This document shows positions 13,199 to 14,592 of a DNA stretch of 14,592 nucleotides, in pieces. The DNA is taken from positions 1 to 14,592 of the forward strand of contig JAIRUI010000079.1 in NCBI GenBank assembly GCA_031254455.1. The letters run 5' to 3'. Within the stretch, counting starts at the first letter, position 1, and each line of letters begins with the position of its first letter. Source of the stretch: Chitinispirillales bacterium (GTDB lineage: Bacteria; Fibrobacterota; Chitinivibrionia; Chitinivibrionales; Chitinivibrionaceae). The position numbers and the translations under genes are program-made. The notes beneath the pieces are model-generated. The model ran no database searches and had not been told where the DNA came from. It saw nothing but the letters and a program-made list of their open reading frames with translations.

Positions 13199-13551
13199 AA
13201 TTTTGAGGACTCGACTAATTTTGACAATATTTCGCTAAAATTCTCAAAATCCTGCAAGAATTCTTTATTAAATACAAGGTTTTGTAATTTTATATAATTT
13301 TCAAGCGGTATGCTTTTCAGTTTTTTCATTTTCTTTATCGCGCCTTTTATTGTAAAATTTTCTTTGTAAAGTAAATATTTTATCTTATTCGCTATGTCTA
13401 TGTCCTTTTTTTGATAAGAACGATTTCCGCCTCGATTCTTTACAGGTTGAAGAATATCAAATTCTTTTTCCCAATATCTCAAAATGCTCGGCTCGATTCC
13501 CAAGATTTCGGCTGCTTGACTTATACTCCAATATATTCTTTTTTCATCCAT
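13195..13551 (-). CDS. MerR-family transcriptional regulator (short, no effector domain)
   Basis: This 118-residue DNA-binding protein has the MerR winged helix-turn-helix at about 7-75: YWSISQAAEILGIEPSILRY, then WEKEFDILQP, then the wing NRGGNRSYQKKDIDI. After the DNA-binding part only a short basic helix and a tail of about 40 residues remain, with no metal-binding Cys or ligand domain, so it probably works as a constitutive or partner-controlled regulator. GAAGGAAG lies about nine bases before ATG 13551. It is the first gene of a two-gene operon with the HhH protein (ATGA overlap) and is divergent from the SprA-like gene. Autoregulation through the shared intergenic region is inferred. 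Confidence 0.88.
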   Translation of the reverse strand: MDEKRIYWSISQAAEILGIEPSILRYWEKEFDILQPVKNRGGNRSYQKKDIDIANKIKYLLYKENFTIKGAIKKMKKLKSIPLENYIKLQNLVFNKEFLQDFENFSEILSKLVESSKL

Positions 13552-13581
13552 AAATAATAACTTCCTTCAAAATTGCTGTAC

Positions 13582-13598
13582 GGAAAATAAGATTTTCC
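13582..13598. promoter_or_regulatory. Perfect palindrome in the merR-like/sprA-like intergenic region (possible operator)
   Basis: GGAAAATAAGATTTTCC is two perfect 7-base half-sites around a three-base centre. It lies 31 bases upstream of the MerR-like ATG and about 90 upstream of the SprA-like gene. No T-run follows, so an operator is more likely than a terminator. The AT-rich context makes chance possible. Confidence 0.4.
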
Positions 13599-13686
13599 AA
13601 ATGACAAAAGCGTATTTTTTAATTTAAAGAATATTATTTTTATTCCGATAATCTTAATATGATATTTTGGATTGAAAGGAAAGGCT

Positions 13687-14436
13687 ATGTCTATAGGCGC
13701 AGTTGCATTTTGGTCGAGCGATTACGCTCTTGCCATTTTGGAAACCAAAAATAATTCGTTTCCACTGCGCGGCTGTGGTGAGGATGAAAACCTAAGTCAG
13801 TCAGAGTCGAAAAAGGGATTTCTGGGTATTAAGCCGCGAAACGATGAATATATTTCGTCAATGCAAAACAAAAAGTTTGACGATGACGTTTCAATAGAAG
13901 AAAACACTGTAGGTAAAATAGAAAAAAAAGGCAAAGACGCGGAATTTTCACAGGAAGAGCAAAAAATAATTAACGATTTGAAAGTGCGCGATCAGGAAGT
14001 TAGAAATCATGAACAGGCGCATATTGCGGCTGGAGGCGCTTATATACGCGGAGGAGCAAGTTATTCATATCAAAGCGGTCCTGACGGGAAACAGTATGCA
14101 ATCGACGGAGAAGTAAGTATTGACGCTTCGCCGGTTAAGGACAATTATGAAGCGACAATAGCGAAAATGCAAACGGTTCGCGCCGCGGCGCTTGCGCCGG
14201 CGAGCCCTTCCGGGCAAGATAGAGCGGTTGCGGCGGCGGCTTCGCAGACGGAGGCTCGGGCAAGAGCCGATATGAGAGAAGAACGCGCTCAAAAATTGAA
14301 AGAAGAAAACGATGAAGACGTAAAAGACAAAGACGATAATTTTTTGAAAACTTCAAAGCGGGCGCTTTCGGCGATATCGGCTTATAACGTTTATGATAAT
14401 CCTTCAAATATATCAACGATAAATTTTGCCGCGTAA
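13687..14436 (+). CDS. SprA-related putative metalloprotease (PF12118-like)
   Basis: This 249-residue protein has the conserved core of the SprA-related / putative metalloprotease CJM1_0395 family at about 96-198. The core includes LKVRDQEVRNHEQAHIAAGG with an HExxH-type zinc motif (HEQAH, 108-112), SYSYQSGPDGKQYAIDGEVS, IAKMQTVRAAALAPASPSGQ, and DRAVAAAASQTEARARADM. Residues 1-90 and 200-249 are charged, low in conservation and probably disordered. No signal peptide is visible. Despite the name it is not the large SprA translocon of type IX secretion. The frame is open from a TTG at 13672, but ATG 13687 follows AAAGGA and starts a sensible protein. Substrate and cellular role are unknown; few members have been studied. 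It is divergent from the MerR-like regulator. Confidence 0.85.
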   Translation: MSIGAVAFWSSDYALAILETKNNSFPLRGCGEDENLSQSESKKGFLGIKPRNDEYISSMQNKKFDDDVSIEENTVGKIEKKGKDAEFSQEEQKIINDLKVRDQEVRNHEQAHIAAGGAYIRGGASYSYQSGPDGKQYAIDGEVSIDASPVKDNYEATIAKMQTVRAAALAPASPSGQDRAVAAAASQTEARARADMREERAQKLKEENDEDVKDKDDNFLKTSKRALSAISAYNVYDNPSNISTINFAA

Positions 14437-14515
14437 CTTTCAATGAAACTATTTCAAAATTATAAATCATTAAAACCTATTATTTCCCTCAAAAAACAAA
14501 AAGTTCGGCGAGTCA

Positions 14516-14538
14516 GGTGAAAATATATTATTTTCACT
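14516..14538. promoter_or_regulatory. Inverted repeat upstream of the last gene
   Basis: GTGAAAAT (14517-14524) pairs perfectly with ATTTTCAC (14530-14537) around a five-base centre, and G14516-T14538 adds a G-U pair. There is no T-run after it, so an operator or weak terminator for the preceding gene are both possible. The rest of 14437-14565 shows nothing else I can support. Confidence 0.4.
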
Positions 14539-14565
14539 GCGATTAGACAAATGAAAGGGGAAATT

Positions 14566-14592
14566 ATGAGGAAGATACTATTTTTAGTATCA
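14566..14592 (+). CDS. Start of an unidentified gene (partial, runs off the window)
   Basis: ATG 14566 is preceded by a strong ribosome-binding site (AAAGGGG, 14554-14560, five bases away). Nine codons are visible, reading MRKILFLVS, which looks like the beginning of a signal peptide or membrane segment. Nothing can be said about function. Confidence 0.65.

Overview
The window looks like a chromosomal stretch of a low-GC, Gram-negative, probably anaerobic fibre-degrading bacterium. The best guess is the Fibrobacterota (Fibrobacter/Fibromonas-like) or a neighbour in the FCB group. That guess rests on three things: a secreted GH8 glycanase with a C-terminal tail resembling type IX secretion (T9SS) sorting domains, a lipoprotein with a lipobox, and 16S 3'-end sequence that reads as ordinary bacterial. 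The phylum call is inference. No tree or search was possible.

Region 1 (1-320) is the 3' end of a 16S rRNA gene, then tRNA-Ile(GAT) and tRNA-Ala(TGC), then a strong intrinsic terminator where 23S rRNA would normally begin. No 23S or 5S follows in the remaining 14 kb, so the rRNA operon appears to be split.

Region 2 (398-3208) holds an exported Cys-type glutathione peroxidase (+) facing a two-gene minus-strand operon. That operon encodes a beta-CASP metallo-beta-lactamase ribonuclease and a Nudix hydrolase of ADP-sugar pyrophosphatase type.

Region 3 (3287-9319) is the conserved translation/transcription operon rimP-nusA-infB-rbfA-nrnA. Its promoter appears to share its -35 sequence with the divergent nuclease operon. 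The rimP leader has a terminator-like GNRA hairpin that competes with a second hairpin covering the area just before the rimP start, so it looks like an RNA switch. IF2 carries a long Asn/Gly/Arg-rich disordered linker.

Region 4 (9394-12447) has the GH8 enzyme and an unrecognised lipoprotein with a GH18-like motif. They converge on a long bidirectional terminator.

Region 5 (12524-14592) is more AT-rich. A MerR-type regulator is translationally coupled (ATGA) to a helix-hairpin-helix DNA-glycosylase-like protein. Divergent from it is a SprA-related putative metalloprotease with an HEQAH motif. The window ends in the first nine codons of another gene.

The strongest candidates for new biology are the rimP leader switch, the split rRNA operon, the prion-like linker of IF2, the MerR/HhH pair and the uncharacterised lipoprotein. 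I see no CRISPR array, insertion sequence or phage genes. Apart from the RNA genes at the start, no gene-free stretch exceeds 300 bases.
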